Assembly: GCF_027352905.1 (NCBI RefSeq)
Contig: NZ_DAIEIF010000048.1
Coordinates: forward strand, 1-46,057
Length of the DNA: 46,057 nt
Source of the DNA: Acidocella sp.
Lineage (GTDB): Bacteria > Pseudomonadota > Alphaproteobacteria > Acetobacterales > Acetobacteraceae
Direction: 5' to 3'
Shown: in pieces, positions 1 through 8,549 of the stretch
Layout: each line of letters begins with the position of its first letter
Position numbering within the stretch: position 1 is the first letter of the stretch
Notes under the pieces: model-generated
What the model saw: only the letters and a program-made list of their open reading frames with translations
Database searches by the model: none
Told to the model about the DNA's origin: nothing
Made by a program: the position numbers and the translations under genes

Positions 1-973
1 GCAGCTCCCGCCGCAGCCGGGGGGCGAGGGCGGCGAAGCGGCGCACATGCCCCCTGAGCGCCTCCTCCGGCACGTGGCGAGCGGCGCGGGCGGCGCGGGC
101 TGCGGCGCGGCGGCGCCAGGGCAGGGCGGAGGCGAGGCCGGGATGGACGAAATCCGGCCAGGGCGAGTCCCGGAACAGGGCGGCGAAGGCCGCGGCCTCC
201 CGCCGGCCATAGAGCGAGGCCCATTCCGGGTCGCGCCAGGGTTTGAGAACGTTGAGGTAATGGATGACGCGCGGCGCCAGCCCCGCCTCCAGCCCCAGCC
301 CGAGATAATGGGTGGGAAAATTCCAGCGCGGCGAAAGCTCCCGGACGCGCCCCGCCGCCAGCACGTTGAGCGCGTCCTGATCCATGAAGCGCAAAGCCGG
401 GCCGCGCGCGGCGATGAAGGCGGCGGCGCGCTCCCAGAGGCGCTCCGCCCGCCAGAGCGGCGCGTTGATGAGGATGACGCCGCTGTTGAAATAGGGAGAG
501 GCGAGGGGCAGGCCGATGCGGCGGCGGTAGGCATCCCAATCCTCCCGGCCGGCGGCCTCGCCCAGATATTCGCCGCAATCCTCGGCCATCGCCGCGAGGG
601 CGCCGCCCATCTCCAGGGCGAAAAGCGGGGCGAGGCCGCCGGTGAGGCGCGTATCGGCATCGAGGTAGAGCAGGCGGTCATAATCCGGCAGCCAGAGTTC
701 CGCCGCCGCCAGCCGCGCATAGGCGAAGGGCGACATATGGGCGGGACCGCCCGCCTGGCTCAGCCCGGCGGGGAGGCTGACGGCGCGGATGTTGAGGCCG
801 GGCGCGGCGGGCAGCGCCGCCGCCACCGCCGGGGGGGTCAGCAGCCAGACATCGAAATTCCGGTGCGGCTGCGCCGCCGCGCTCCGCGCCGCCACCCAGG
901 CGAGCTTGGCATAGGTTTCATCGGCGGCGAGGACCACCGCGTTGCCCGCTCCGCCGCTTCCGGCCTGGCGCAT
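1..973 (-). CDS. Glycosyltransferase family 8 protein (C-terminus cut by window edge)
   Basis: This reading frame stays open from an ATG at 971-973 (complement) to the left edge, giving about 324 residues without a stop. It carries the hallmarks of family 8 glycosyltransferases. These are a DxD metal/nucleotide-sugar motif in YLDADTRL (D105, D107), the block YFNSGVILINAPLW, a DQDALN motif, and a late HYLNVLKPW motif matching the family's conserved H...KPW. Such enzymes retain anomeric configuration and transfer hexoses from UDP-sugars to lipopolysaccharide or other acceptors; the acceptor here is unknown. The start is supported by GGAGG about six bases upstream. It diverges from the transglutaminase gene. 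The C-terminal stretch visible is Arg/Ala-rich. Family assignment is firm; substrate is not known. Confidence 0.85.
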   Translation of the reverse strand, partial: MRQAGSGGAGNAVVLAADETYAKLAWVAARSAAAQPHRNFDVWLLTPPAVAAALPAAPGLNIRAVSLPAGLSQAGGPAHMSPFAYARLAAAELWLPDYDRLLYLDADTRLTGGLAPLFALEMGGALAAMAEDCGEYLGEAAGREDWDAYRRRIGLPLASPYFNSGVILINAPLWRAERLWERAAAFIAARGPALRFMDQDALNVLAAGRVRELSPRWNFPTHYLGLGLEAGLAPRVIHYLNVLKPWRDPEWASLYGRREAAAFAALFRDSPWPDFVHPGLASALPWRRRAAARAARAARHVPEEALRGHVRRFAALAPRLRREL

Positions 974-1074
974 TCCTGCCCTCCGAATCGGCAAACTCAG
1001 CCCGCCCATGCTCGCACCGCGCGCAAAATCTGGCAATCGGCCGCGCTTTCGGTTTGCTTGCTATTGCGTTGCGA

Positions 1075-1100
1075 AAGCGCCATGCGCCATGCTGGCGCTT
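1075..1100 (+). other. Inverted repeat in the leader of the transglutaminase gene
   Basis: AAGCGCCA (1075-1082) pairs perfectly with TGGCGCTT (1093-1100) around a 10-base loop, ending 19 bases before the downstream ATG. It lies in the 146-base divergent region between the GT8 and transglutaminase genes. No T-run follows, so it does not look like a terminator. It may be a leader hairpin or an operator; function unknown. Confidence 0.4.
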
Positions 1101-1119
1101 CCTGCCTTCCGGAGCCTTC

Positions 1120-4100
1120 ATGTCCATCCACGCCGCCATCACCCACCGCACCAGCTATAAATACGACCGCCCGGTGACGATGGGCCCGCAGACCATCAGG
1201 CTGCGCCCGGCCCCTTATGCGCGCACCCCCATTCTCTCCTATTCCCTGCAAATCGCGCCCAAGCCGCATTTCCTCAACTGGCAGCAGGACCCGCAAGGCA
1301 ATTTTCTCGCCCGCGTGGTTTTTCCGGAGCCGGTGACGAGCTTCGAGGTGGTGGTGGATCTCGTCGCCGATATGGCGACCATCAACCCGTTTGATTTCTT
1401 CCTGGAACCGCAGGCCGAGACCTTTCCCTTCGCCTATGACCCGGTGCTGGCGGAGGAATTGGCGCCCTTCCGGGTGGTGCATGCGCCCGGCCCGGCTCTG
1501 GCCGGGCTGATAGGGGCGGCGAAGGCGAAATTCTCCGGCGAGCCGCCGCGCACGGTGGACATGCTGGTCGAGATCAACCGCATGGTGCAGGAGCGGATCG
1601 CCTATGTCGTGCGGCTGGAGCCGGGGGTTTATACGCCGGAGGAGACGCTGGAGCTGGGCATGGGCTCCTGCCGCGATTCCGCCTGGCTGCTGGTCAATCT
1701 GCTCCGCCATCTCGGCTATGCGGCGCGGTTCGTCTCCGGTTATCTCATCCAGCTCGCCGCCGATATGAAGCCGGTGGACGGCCCGGCGGGGCCAGAGGCC
1801 GATTTCACGGATCTGCACGCCTGGGCGGAGGTTTACCTGCCCGGCGCGGGCTGGGTGGGGCTGGACGCCACCTCCGGCCTGTTCGCGGGGGAGGGGCATA
1901 TCCCGCTCGCCGCCACCCCTTCGCCGCAATCCGCCGCCCCCATTTCAGGCGGCTTCACCGCCGGGGAGGATACCAAGACCGATTTCGATTTTCATATGGA
2001 GGTGCGGCGCGTCGCCGAGACGCCGCGCGTCACCAAACCCTATACGGAGCGGCAATGGCAGGACATTCTGGCGCGCGGCGCGCGGGTGGACCGCGCCTTG
2101 CTGCAAGGCGATGTCCGCCTGACCATGGGCGGCGAGCCGACCTTCGTCTCCGCCACCGACCATGAGGGGGAGGAATGGAATATCGATGCGCTGGGGCCGA
2201 CCAAGCGCGCCTATGCCGGACGGCTGATCCGCAAGCTCACCCCGCTCTGGGGCAAGGGCGCGGCGCTCACCTACAATATGGGCAAGCATTATCCGGGCGA
2301 GCAATTGCCGCGCTGGGCGATTCACGCCCATTGGCGGGCGGATGGCGAGGCGGTGTGGAAAGACCCCGCCCTGCTGGCCTCGGACGATGATTTCGACACC
2401 GCCACCGCCGAGGACACCGCCCGCTTCGCCAGAGCTTTGGCGGAACGTTTGCAGGTGGACCCGGGGCTGGTGCAGGCGGCTCACGAGGACATCCATTATT
2501 ATTTGTGGCGGGAGAAGCGCCTGCCCGCCAATGTCGTGGCCGAGGACGCCAAATTGCGCGACCCCCTGGAGCGGGCGCGGCTGGCGCGGGTGTTCGGCCA
2601 GGGCCTGGCCGCCAGTGTCGGCTCCGTGCTGCCGCTGCGGCGCGTGATTATGGATGGCCAGCGCCGCTGGCAATCCGGCCATTGGTTCTTCCGCGATGAT
2701 CTACTCTTTCTCATCCCCGGCGATTCGCCCATCGGGCTGCGGCTGCCGCTGGACAGCCTGCCCTGGGCCGACCCCGCCCATATCGAGCAGGATTTCGAGC
2801 CCGACCCCTTCGCGCCGAAAACCCCCTTGCCCCGGCGCGACGCGTTTCAGCGCGCGCGTTTCCGCGATGGCGCGGGCGAGGGGCGGGGGGCGATCGAGGG
2901 TTTCCGCCCCATGGCGCAAAGCCTGCCGGTGGTGGGGCGCGAGGAGCCGGGGGTGGTGCGCACCGCCCTTTGCGTCGAGGCGCGGGACGGCAAGCTGCAT
3001 ATCTTCTACCCGCCGCTTTACGACGCGGAGGATTGGCTGGACCTGACCGCCGCCATCGAGGAAACCGCCGCCGAATTCGGCCGCAAGGTGGTGCTGGAGG
3101 GGTATCTGCCGCCCGAGGATGAGCGCATCGTCAATTTCTCGGTGACGCCCGACCCGGGCGTGATCGAGTGCAACATCCCCGCCTCGTCCAGCTGGGCGCA
3201 GCTTGTCGAGCGTACCGGCCAGCTCTACGAGGCGGCGCGCGAGGTGGGGCTGGCGGCGGAGAAGTTTTTACTGGATGGCCGCCATGTGGGCACTGGCGGC
3301 GGCAACCATGTGGTGATGGGCGCCAGCGCCGCCGCCGATTCGCCCTTTCTCAGGCGGCCCGATTTGCTGAAATCCATGCTGGGTTTCTGGCATAATCATC
3401 CGAGCCTCTCTTATCTGTTTTCCGGACTGTTCATCGGCCCCTCCTCCCAGCATCCGCGCATCGACGAGGCGCGCGACGATTCCATCAACGAGTTGGAGAT
3501 CGCTTTCCGCGAGACGGGCCGCCAGGCGCAAACCCCGCCCTGGCTGGTCGACCGTTTGTTCCGCAACATTCTGTGCGACATGACCGGCAACGGCCACCGC
3601 ACCGAGTTCTGCATCGACAAGATGTACGCGCCGGAGTCCGCCTCCGGCCGGCGCGGGCTGGTGGAGTTCCGCGCTTTCGAGATGCCGCCGCACCCTGAGA
3701 TGTCCGCCGCGCAGCAATTGCTGATGCGCGCCGCCATCGCCGCCTTCTGGGAGCGGCCCTATGAGCGGCGGCTGATCCGCTGGGGCACCCGGCTGCATGA
3801 CGAGTTTCTGCTGCCCCATTATTGCGAGGAGGATTTCAAGGATTCGCTGGAGGAGCTGGCGGCTTTCGGGTTCCCGCTGGAGGCAGGCTGGTTCGCCCCG
3901 CATATCGAGTTCCGCTTTCCCAAGCTGGGCGAGGTGAATCTGCGTGACATGAGGCTGGAGCTGCGCCATGCGCTGGAACCCTGGCACGTGCTGGGCGAGG
4001 AGCAGGCCCAGGGCGGCACCGCCCGTTACGTGGACAGCTCCGCCGAGCGTTTGCAGGTGAAGCTGGATGGCTGGGTGGATGAGCGCTACGTGCTCGCCTG

Positions 4101-4458
4101 CAATGGCGTCGCCATGCCGGTGCAGCGTACCGAGGTGCAGGGGCAGTATGTCGCCGGGGTGCGCTTCAAGGCGTGGCAGCCTTATTCGGCGCTGCATCCG
4201 ACCATCCATGCCCAGACGCCGCTGATCTTCGACGTTTACGATAGCTGGAGCGGCCGGTCCATTGGCGGCATGACCCACCATGCCGCGCATCCGGGCGGCC
4301 GCGCCTATGAGGATTTCCCGGTCAATTCCAATGCCGCCGAGGCGCGGCGCCGGTCGCGCTTCTGGCCCTTCGGCCATACGCCGGGGCCCAGCCCGCTGCC
4401 GCTGCCGCCCGCCGGGCCGGAAAATCCCCGCTGCCTCGATCTGCGCCGCTATGCTTAA
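1120..4458 (+). CDS. Transglutaminase-like protein fused to DUF2126
   Basis: A 1112-residue protein. Residues 1 to about 280 hold a bacterial transglutaminase N-terminal domain followed by a transglutaminase-like core with a complete Cys-His-Asp triad: C184 in GSCRDS, H233 in DLHAWAEVY, D249 in GLDATSG. The remaining ~800 residues correspond to DUF2126, the usual partner of this core in large proteobacterial proteins of about 1100 residues, so the gene is full length. No signal peptide is visible. These proteins usually lie beside circularly permuted ATP-grasp and alpha-E genes and are thought to act in peptide ligation or cleavage, but the substrate is unproven; those partners are not in this window. 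An in-frame ATG 66 bases upstream exists, but ATG 1120 has GGAG five bases before it and begins at the normal family N-terminus (MSIHAAITH). Its last codons overlap the next ORF by 8 bases. Confidence 0.9.
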   Translation: MSIHAAITHRTSYKYDRPVTMGPQTIRLRPAPYARTPILSYSLQIAPKPHFLNWQQDPQGNFLARVVFPEPVTSFEVVVDLVADMATINPFDFFLEPQAETFPFAYDPVLAEELAPFRVVHAPGPALAGLIGAAKAKFSGEPPRTVDMLVEINRMVQERIAYVVRLEPGVYTPEETLELGMGSCRDSAWLLVNLLRHLGYAARFVSGYLIQLAADMKPVDGPAGPEADFTDLHAWAEVYLPGAGWVGLDATSGLFAGEGHIPLAATPSPQSAAPISGGFTAGEDTKTDFDFHMEVRRVAETPRVTKPYTERQWQDILARGARVDRALLQGDVRLTMGGEPTFVSATDHEGEEWNIDALGPTKRAYAGRLIRKLTPLWGKGAALTYNMGKHYPGEQLPRWAIHAHWRADGEAVWKDPALLASDDDFDTATAEDTARFARALAERLQVDPGLVQAAHEDIHYYLWREKRLPANVVAEDAKLRDPLERARLARVFGQGLAASVGSVLPLRRVIMDGQRRWQSGHWFFRDDLLFLIPGDSPIGLRLPLDSLPWADPAHIEQDFEPDPFAPKTPLPRRDAFQRARFRDGAGEGRGAIEGFRPMAQSLPVVGREEPGVVRTALCVEARDGKLHIFYPPLYDAEDWLDLTAAIEETAAEFGRKVVLEGYLPPEDERIVNFSVTPDPGVIECNIPASSSWAQLVERTGQLYEAAREVGLAAEKFLLDGRHVGTGGGNHVVMGASAAADSPFLRRPDLLKSMLGFWHNHPSLSYLFSGLFIGPSSQHPRIDEARDDSINELEIAFRETGRQAQTPPWLVDRLFRNILCDMTGNGHRTEFCIDKMYAPESASGRRGLVEFRAFEMPPHPEMSAAQQLLMRAAIAAFWERPYERRLIRWGTRLHDEFLLPHYCEEDFKDSLEELAAFGFPLEAGWFAPHIEFRFPKLGEVNLRDMRLELRHALEPWHVLGEEQAQGGTARYVDSSAERLQVKLDGWVDERYVLACNGVAMPVQRTEVQGQYVAGVRFKAWQPYSALHPTIHAQTPLIFDVYDSWSGRSIGGMTHHAAHPGGRAYEDFPVNSNAAEARRRSRFWPFGHTPGPSPLPLPPAGPENPRCLDLRRYA

Positions 4459-4741
4459 ACGCTGGCTGCGCCGCTGGCGGGAATTCCTGGGGGCGGACAT
4501 CACGGCGGCGCTCGACCGGATGCAGCCCGAATTGCGGGAGTTGCGGGCGGAAACCGCCGCCTTGGCCTTGGCCGCCCAAGAGCGGCATGAGCGGCTATTG
4601 GCGGAGCTGGCCGCCTTGCGGACGGAATTGGCCGGGCAGCGGGCGGAGATGGCGGCGCATCATGGCCGGGACGGCGCCCTGGCCCGGCAAATGGAGGCCG
4701 CCTTGCTCGCCATAGCCCTCAACCAGCGGGGCGCGGCATAG
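4451..4741 (+). CDS. Small coiled-coil protein, unknown function
   Basis: A 96-residue ORF starting inside the last codons of the transglutaminase gene (8-base overlap), which suggests translational coupling. It begins with a basic amphipathic stretch (MLKRWLRRWREFLG) and continues as an Ala/Leu/Glu/Arg-rich segment with heptad-like spacing (LRELRAETAAL, LLAELAALRTEL), predicting a coiled coil over roughly residues 25-75. There is no signal peptide, membrane segment or recognised domain. Its 3' end overlaps the convergent GT4 gene by 23 bases. The coupling suggests a helper to the transglutaminase/DUF2126 protein, but that is inference. Composition is what high-GC non-coding frames can also give, so confidence is moderate. 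Confidence 0.5.
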   Translation: MLKRWLRRWREFLGADITAALDRMQPELRELRAETAALALAAQERHERLLAELAALRTELAGQRAEMAAHHGRDGALARQMEAALLAIALNQRGAA

Positions 4742-6863
4742 CCGGGCCGGACTCCAGCAGCAGCGACAGCAGCCGCCGCGCGTAGCCCGCCATGGAATGC
4801 GCCTCGATATAGGCCGTCCGCGCCGCCTCCCGCTCCTCGGCGCCGCTCAGGCAGTCGAGCAGCGCCCCGGCGATCTCGCCGATATCCGGCCAGTCGCTCA
4901 CCCGCCGGACATAGGCGGGCGCGGCGATGTTCTCCGCCAGATCGCGGCTGGCGGCGCAAGGCAGCCCGGCGCCGATGAGATCCTGCAGCGCGGCCGAGAT
5001 GCCGCCCGGCTGGCCGAGGCGCAATTGCAGGCCGGCATCCGCCGCCGCCATCCAGGCGCGGTATTCCGCGGCCGGGAGATAGCCCGTGCCGAGCGTGACG
5101 CCCAGCGCCTTCGCCTCGGCGGCGAAGGGGGCGAGATTCATCTCCGCCGCCCCCGCGAAGACCAGCCGGGCGCGGGGGAGCCTGGCTTTCACCCGCGCGA
5201 AGGCGCCCAGCGCCTCGGCGATGCCCTTGCCGGGGACGAGAAAGCCCAGCGAGACGACAAGCCGCTCCTCCGGCGCGATGCCAAGCCGCGCCCGCGCCGC
5301 CGCGCGCTCCGCCCCGGTGACGGGCGGATACGGGCGCATCATGGGGAAGGGGAGAAACGCCGCCTCCGCCCCGAAGCGCGCCCGGCACAGGGCGGCGGGC
5401 TGCGGCGCGTGAAAGATGAGGGGCCGGGCGGCGCGGGCGAGCGGGCCGAGAAAACTCGCCTCGCGCCGGGATTCGTCCGCGGCCCAGCGCGCCACCTCCG
5501 CCGCGCTCACCGCCCGCCCCAGCTCGGCGCTCGCCTGCGCCGCCGCGGGTTCCAGCCCCGCGGCGGTGGCGAGGCCGAGCAGGCGGGAATCGTGGCAGAG
5601 GGCGCCCGCGCCGTGGCGCAGGCAGAGATCGTGGATGCTCTTGTGCAGGGGCGAATTGCCGATGACGCAAAGCGCCGCGTCGTAGGCGCCCTCCAGCAAG
5701 GGCAGGGGCGAGAGGAGCGGGGGGGCGAAGACATCCACCCGCCCCAGCCCGCGCAGCGCCGCCAGCAGCGCGGCGGAATGGTCCGCCACCCCGCTGCGCG
5801 CCGGCGGCAGGGGGGTGAGCATCGCCAGGCGGGGCGGAGACACGGGCCGGGGCGGAACGCCTTGTTCCAGCGCCGCGAAGACCCGGCTGGCGACCGCGGC
5901 CTCGGTGAAGGGCGCGGCCAGATCCGCCTGGGCCGCCACCACCTCCGCCCGCCGCGCCAGGGTCTCCTCCAGCAGCCGCGCCAGGGCGGGGGCGTCATCC
6001 ACGCCGAACAGGAACCGCCCGGGCAGTAAAGCCCGGTGGGCGGGAATGTCCGAGGCGAGGGAGGGCGCGCCGGCCTTGCACGCCTCCATGACCGGCAGGG
6101 AGAACCCCTCGGCCCGCGAGGGGGTCACCACCGCGAGCGCGCCGGCATAAAGGGCGGCCATCTCCGCGTCGCTCACCCGCCCCGGCAACGTAACCGGGCT
6201 GAGCGCCCGCAGCCGCGCCGCCGCCTGCGGCCCGTAAGCGCCGGTGATGACCAGGGGAATCTCGCGCAGCGCCGGGCTGGAGGCGTGGGCGCGCAGCAGC
6301 GTCTCCGGGTTTTTGCGGGGATCGTCGCCGCCGACCATGAGGATATGGCGGGGCGCGGCGGGCGGCAGCGCCTCAAGAAAGGGCGGCAGGCCGACGCCGG
6401 TGACCGCCGCCTCCACCGCGCCGAACAGCTCGCGCAGCCGGGCCAGGGTCGGCTGCGAGATCGGCAGGAAGACATCGTAGCGGCGCAGCCAGGCGAGGGC
6501 CGCGAGATAGTCGAGCCGCGCCACCGGATCGCCCAGATAGCGCTCCGGCTCGTCGAAGGGGATGAAATCATAGACGCAGGCGGCCTTGCGCACCCCTGTA
6601 TCGGTGAGCAGCCGGGCGCAGAAATTCTGATCCGGGGAGAAAGGGGAGGGGTTGAGGAAGCGCCGCGCTCCCGGCACATAGGCGTGCGGCGAGAGCCGGG
6701 CCGCCTGCCTCGCCACCGCCTCCGGCAAGGGGGGCAGGCGCGGATCGTACAACCCCACCCAGCCGGGGGGCGCGTGGCGCAGCAGGGCGCGGGCATGGTT
6801 GCCGATGCCTCGCTCCGCGTATTGCGTGTCCTGCAAGCAGCGCAGATCAATCACCATGGTCAT
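4719..6863 (-). CDS. Tandem GT4-GT4 glycosyltransferase
   Basis: A 714-residue protein made of two GT-B, family 4-like glycosyltransferase units. Unit one (about 1-335) starts with a typical N-terminus, has the NPETLL region near 185 and the donor-binding E-x7-E motif SRAEGFSLPVMEA (E252, E260). Unit two begins near residue 345 with TPLPPARSGVADHS, a classic GT4 N-terminal signature, and runs to GYLPAAEYRAWMAAAD and a late LQDLIGAGLP segment. In unit two the acidic residue usually found in the RGExS-type donor loop is absent (QPGGIS), so it may be weakened or use another donor. Bifunctional fusions of this kind build polysaccharide or LPS outer core chains on the cytoplasmic side of the inner membrane. 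The start is ATG 6863; a GGAGAG lies 12 bases upstream, and a second ATG two codons later is also possible. Confidence 0.85.
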   Translation of the reverse strand: MTMVIDLRCLQDTQYAERGIGNHARALLRHAPPGWVGLYDPRLPPLPEAVARQAARLSPHAYVPGARRFLNPSPFSPDQNFCARLLTDTGVRKAACVYDFIPFDEPERYLGDPVARLDYLAALAWLRRYDVFLPISQPTLARLRELFGAVEAAVTGVGLPPFLEALPPAAPRHILMVGGDDPRKNPETLLRAHASSPALREIPLVITGAYGPQAAARLRALSPVTLPGRVSDAEMAALYAGALAVVTPSRAEGFSLPVMEACKAGAPSLASDIPAHRALLPGRFLFGVDDAPALARLLEETLARRAEVVAAQADLAAPFTEAAVASRVFAALEQGVPPRPVSPPRLAMLTPLPPARSGVADHSAALLAALRGLGRVDVFAPPLLSPLPLLEGAYDAALCVIGNSPLHKSIHDLCLRHGAGALCHDSRLLGLATAAGLEPAAAQASAELGRAVSAAEVARWAADESRREASFLGPLARAARPLIFHAPQPAALCRARFGAEAAFLPFPMMRPYPPVTGAERAAARARLGIAPEERLVVSLGFLVPGKGIAEALGAFARVKARLPRARLVFAGAAEMNLAPFAAEAKALGVTLGTGYLPAAEYRAWMAAADAGLQLRLGQPGGISAALQDLIGAGLPCAASRDLAENIAAPAYVRRVSDWPDIGEIAGALLDCLSGAEEREAARTAYIEAHSMAGYARRLLSLLLESGPAMPRPAG

Positions 6864-6901
6864 TGGCGCGGCGGTCTCTCCGGGTTAGAGCCGCACCTAA
6901 T

Positions 6902-8503
6902 ATGGTTTCCCGTTCCTATCCAAGGCGCCTCGAGGAGTTGCGCCTGCCGCTCGACCATGGCGAGGCCGAATTGAAGGCCGCGATCGCGCGGGGATTCGGC
7001 GTGGCGGAAGCGGACCTGCTCTCCTACCGCATCCACCGCCGCGCCTGGGACGCGCGGCGCAAAGCGCGGATCATGCTGGTCTACACCATCGACGCCGAGC
7101 TGGCGGCGCCGGTGGCGGCGGGCGTGGCGGTGCCGGATATGGAGTATAAATTTCCGGTGCGCGCCGCCCGCCCGCCCGCCCAGCGGCCGGTGATCATCGG
7201 CGCGGGGCCGTGCGGCTTGCTGGCGGGGCTGAGTCTCGCCGAGGCGGGGTTCCGCCCGCTGATCCTCGAACGCGGCAAGGCGGTGCGCGAGCGCACCAAG
7301 GACACCTGGGGGCTCTGGCGGCGGGGCGAACTCGACCCCGGCTCCAATGTTCAGTTCGGCGAGGGCGGGGCGGGCACGTTCTCGGACGGCAAGCTTTATT
7401 CCCAGATCAAGGACCCGCGCCATCTCGGCCGCAAGGTGCTGGAGGAGTTCGTGGAGGCGGGCGCGCCGGAGGAGATCCTCTACATCGCCAAGCCGCATAT
7501 CGGCACGTTCCGGCTGGTTTCCATGGTCGAATCCATCCGCGCCAAGATCATGGCGCTGGGCGGGGAATACCGCTTTGGTTGCCGGGTGGAGGATTTCGAG
7601 ATCACGGCGGGGCGGATGCGCGCCGTCATCCTCGAAGGGGGCGAGCGGATCGAGAGCGGCCATGTGATTCTCGCCATCGGCCATTCCGCGCGCGACACCT
7701 TCGCCCGGCTGCACGCGCGCGGGGTGGCGATGGAGGCGAAGCCCTTTTCCATCGGCCTGCGCATCGAGCATCCGCAGGGGATGATCGACCGCCACCGTTT
7801 TGGCGCCTTTGCCGGGCACAAGCTGCTGGGGGCGGCGGATTACAAGCTGGTGCATCATGCCGGCAATGGCCGCTCCGTCTATAGTTTTTGCATGTGCCCC
7901 GGCGGCACGGTGGTGGCCGCCACCTCCGAGCCGGAGCGCGTGGTCACCAACGGCATGAGCCAGTATTCCCGCGCCGAGCGCAACGCCAATGCCGGGATCG
8001 TGGTGGGGGTTTCGCCCGCTGACTATCCGGGCGGGCCGCTGGCCGGGATCGCGTTTCAGCGCCGCTGGGAAAGCGCGGCCTACCAGGCGGGCGGCGGCGG
8101 CTACCAGGCACCCGCCCAGCTGGTGGGGGATTTTCTCGCCGGGCGGGCCTCGCGGGGATTCGGCGCGGTGGCGCCCAGCTATAAGCCGGGCGTGCGTCTC
8201 ACCGATCTCGCGCCGGTTTTGCCGGATTACGCCATTACCGCGATCCGCGAGGCGTTGCCCGCTTTTGCCGGGCAAATTCCGGGGTTCGACCGCCCGGATG
8301 CGGTGCTGACCGGCGTGGAGACCCGCACATCCTCGCCCGTGCGGATTCCCCGCGGGAAAGATTTTTGTTCTTTGAACGTATATGGTTTATACCCTGCGGG
8401 AGAGGGCGCCGGATATGCCGGGGGGATTCTCTCGGCGGGGGTGGATGGGCTGAAAGTCGCCGAGGCGGTGATGCGCCATGCCGGACAAGACATAACAGAT
8501 TGA
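6902..8503 (+). CDS. FAD-dependent dehydrogenase of the COG2509 family
   Basis: A 533-residue protein. Residues 1-90 form the small N-terminal domain seen in this family (LPLDHGEAELKAAIARGFGV). It is followed by an FAD-binding Rossmann motif VIIGAGPCGLLAGL (G100-x-G-x-x-G) with ILERGK, and then the family block NVQFGEGGAGTFSDGKL. The length matches COG2509 members, predicted flavoproteins whose substrates are not established. There is no signal peptide, so it should be cytosolic. Start choice: an upstream in-frame TTG at 6863 overlaps the divergent GT4 start; ATG 6902 gives the family-like N-terminus, although no strong ribosome binding site precedes it. The C-terminal GLYPAGEGAGYAGGI block closes the FAD site as expected. 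Confidence 0.85.
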   Translation: MVSRSYPRRLEELRLPLDHGEAELKAAIARGFGVAEADLLSYRIHRRAWDARRKARIMLVYTIDAELAAPVAAGVAVPDMEYKFPVRAARPPAQRPVIIGAGPCGLLAGLSLAEAGFRPLILERGKAVRERTKDTWGLWRRGELDPGSNVQFGEGGAGTFSDGKLYSQIKDPRHLGRKVLEEFVEAGAPEEILYIAKPHIGTFRLVSMVESIRAKIMALGGEYRFGCRVEDFEITAGRMRAVILEGGERIESGHVILAIGHSARDTFARLHARGVAMEAKPFSIGLRIEHPQGMIDRHRFGAFAGHKLLGAADYKLVHHAGNGRSVYSFCMCPGGTVVAATSEPERVVTNGMSQYSRAERNANAGIVVGVSPADYPGGPLAGIAFQRRWESAAYQAGGGGYQAPAQLVGDFLAGRASRGFGAVAPSYKPGVRLTDLAPVLPDYAITAIREALPAFAGQIPGFDRPDAVLTGVETRTSSPVRIPRGKDFCSLNVYGLYPAGEGAGYAGGILSAGVDGLKVAEAVMRHAGQDITD

Positions 8504-8549
8504 TATTTCAGGTGAGGACGGGCCAGAGGGGGTTTTTCGGGAAGGGAAA

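Noticed and set aside
47-1177. Long plus-strand open frame at the left end
   Set aside because: It is antisense to the GT8 gene, is Arg/Gly-rich without motifs, and ends inside the start of the transglutaminase gene.
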